This document shows positions 5,680 through 6,150 of a stretch of 6,150 nucleotides of DNA, piece by piece (the stretch's first letter is position 1; each line of letters opens with the position of its first letter). The position numbers and the translations under genes are program-made. A model generated the notes under the pieces. That model was not told the origin of the DNA. It made no database searches and was given only the letters and a program-made list of their open reading frames with translations. The DNA is from Spirochaetota bacterium (lineage in GTDB: Bacteria; Spirochaetota; Spirochaetia; Treponematales; Breznakiellaceae), in the NCBI GenBank assembly GCA_023398155.1, contig JAEWSV010000057.1, positions 1 to 6,150 on the forward strand, given 5' to 3'.

Positions 5680-6150
5680 ATGTCCGTATCCCGATTCATG
5701 GAAAAGTATGCCGACGCTCCGGCCGAAGTTCAGAAAAAAGCCCCCGTACTGAGGGTCGTCCAGTTCGTCGTGATCGCGCTCCTGCCGCTGATCGCCATCA
5801 GCGATTTCGTGACCGGCGACGTCCTCAATTCGATCTTCGAACTCGTGCTCCTGATCGGCATCCTCGTCGCCCTCAGCGCCCTCTACGCTGGGCGCTACGG
5901 ATTCGCCTCGGTCCTCACCGTGGCGGCGGCGACCGCGATGCTGACGCTCCTTTCTTTCGTCGGGGCGGCGCACGAGCTGCTCTCGCTTTTCAGGGACGCG
6001 CTGTACTACATCGTCGCCTTCACGCTCGCTATCCTCTTCGTGCGGGACCGGCGCGTTCCCCTGGCAATCGCGATCGGCGGCGGCCTCGCCCTGGTCCTCA
6101 TCGCCGTAATCTGGATCCTCCCCTCGGGCGTCGGCCTCGGGGCCGTCGTG
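5680..6150 (+). CDS. Multi-pass membrane protein, N-terminal 157 residues (open at window end); possible chemotaxis or signalling receptor
   Basis: The frame starts at ATG 5680-5682, 5 bases after GGGAGG (5669-5674), and stays open to the last base. The first ~23 residues are polar and charged (MSVSRFMEKYADAPAEVQKK), then about five hydrophobic segments follow at roughly 24-41, 49-69, 74-95, 106-121 and 127-147, with short charged loops (for example GRYG and VRDRR). No cleavable signal peptide is evident. This build, a short cytoplasmic lead and a compact 5-plus-helix bundle, resembles the N-terminal membrane module that in spirochaetes often precedes methyl-accepting chemotaxis or other signalling domains. 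That is recollection; the diagnostic C-terminal part is outside the window. It could equally be a small integral membrane protein or transporter. It is divergent from pflB and shares a 173-bp control region with it. Confidence 0.75.
   Translation, partial: MSVSRFMEKYADAPAEVQKKAPVLRVVQFVVIALLPLIAISDFVTGDVLNSIFELVLLIGILVALSALYAGRYGFASVLTVAAATAMLTLLSFVGAAHELLSLFRDALYYIVAFTLAILFVRDRRVPLAIAIGGGLALVLIAVIWILPSGVGLGAVV

Noticed and set aside
1..6150. CRISPR array, tRNA, rRNA or riboswitch
   Set aside because: No regularly spaced repeats, cloverleaf or recognisable conserved RNA motif was seen on either strand.

Overview
This looks like a chromosomal segment of a GC-rich anaerobic or facultatively anaerobic bacterium. 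The pfl block is strongly GC-rich: 42 of 60 bases in the line 4381-4440. The organism ferments pyruvate through an oxygen-sensitive glycyl-radical enzyme. A small protein at 1364-1765 and the membrane-protein start at 5680 both remind me of proteins from free-living Spirochaetota (Spirochaeta/Treponema relatives). That lineage call is recollection and inference, not proof.

Layout from left to right. Positions 1-102 (+) hold the last 33 codons of an IS5-like transposase. Its element probably runs to about 262, where it appears to cut into the 3' end of the next gene. Positions 201-1124 (-) encode an alkaline-phosphatase/sulfatase-superfamily enzyme with an LtaS-type metal site (Glu, Thr, Asp-His). 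Its last 20 codons look borrowed from the insertion element. GC is lower here (30/60 in 841-900, 35/60 in 541-600), which fits acquired DNA. Positions 1125-1363 are intergenic and hold a ribosome binding site for each divergent gene and a 10-bp palindrome, but no further gene. Positions 1364-1765 (+) encode a small uncharacterised protein with a TTG start. Positions 1766-1993 hold degenerate CGCAAAGG-like repeats in both orientations and no gene.

Positions 1994-2281 (-) are the C-terminal remnant of a DUF3795-type cysteine-rich protein with no start codon and no room for its N-terminal half. Positions 2397-5506 (-) are the core of the window: pflB (formate acetyltransferase) followed 8 bp later by pflA (its radical-SAM activase), a translationally coupled two-gene operon. 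PflB splits pyruvate plus CoA into acetyl-CoA plus formate once PflA has installed a glycyl radical on Gly725. PflA carries an unusual Ala/Gly/Pro-rich N-terminal extension encoded by a 27-bp tandem repeat.

Positions 5507-5679 are a divergent regulatory region. It holds a plausible pflB promoter, a palindrome (5613-5626) and a second inverted repeat (5646-5662). From 5680 (+) a multi-pass membrane protein begins and runs off the window; it is perhaps the N-terminal sensor part of a chemotaxis receptor or other signalling protein.

I see no convincing new multi-gene system. The most interesting points are the IS/sulfatase junction, the unusual membrane-free LtaS-like enzyme, the headless DUF3795 gene, the repeat-encoded PflA linker and the two dyads in the pfl control region.
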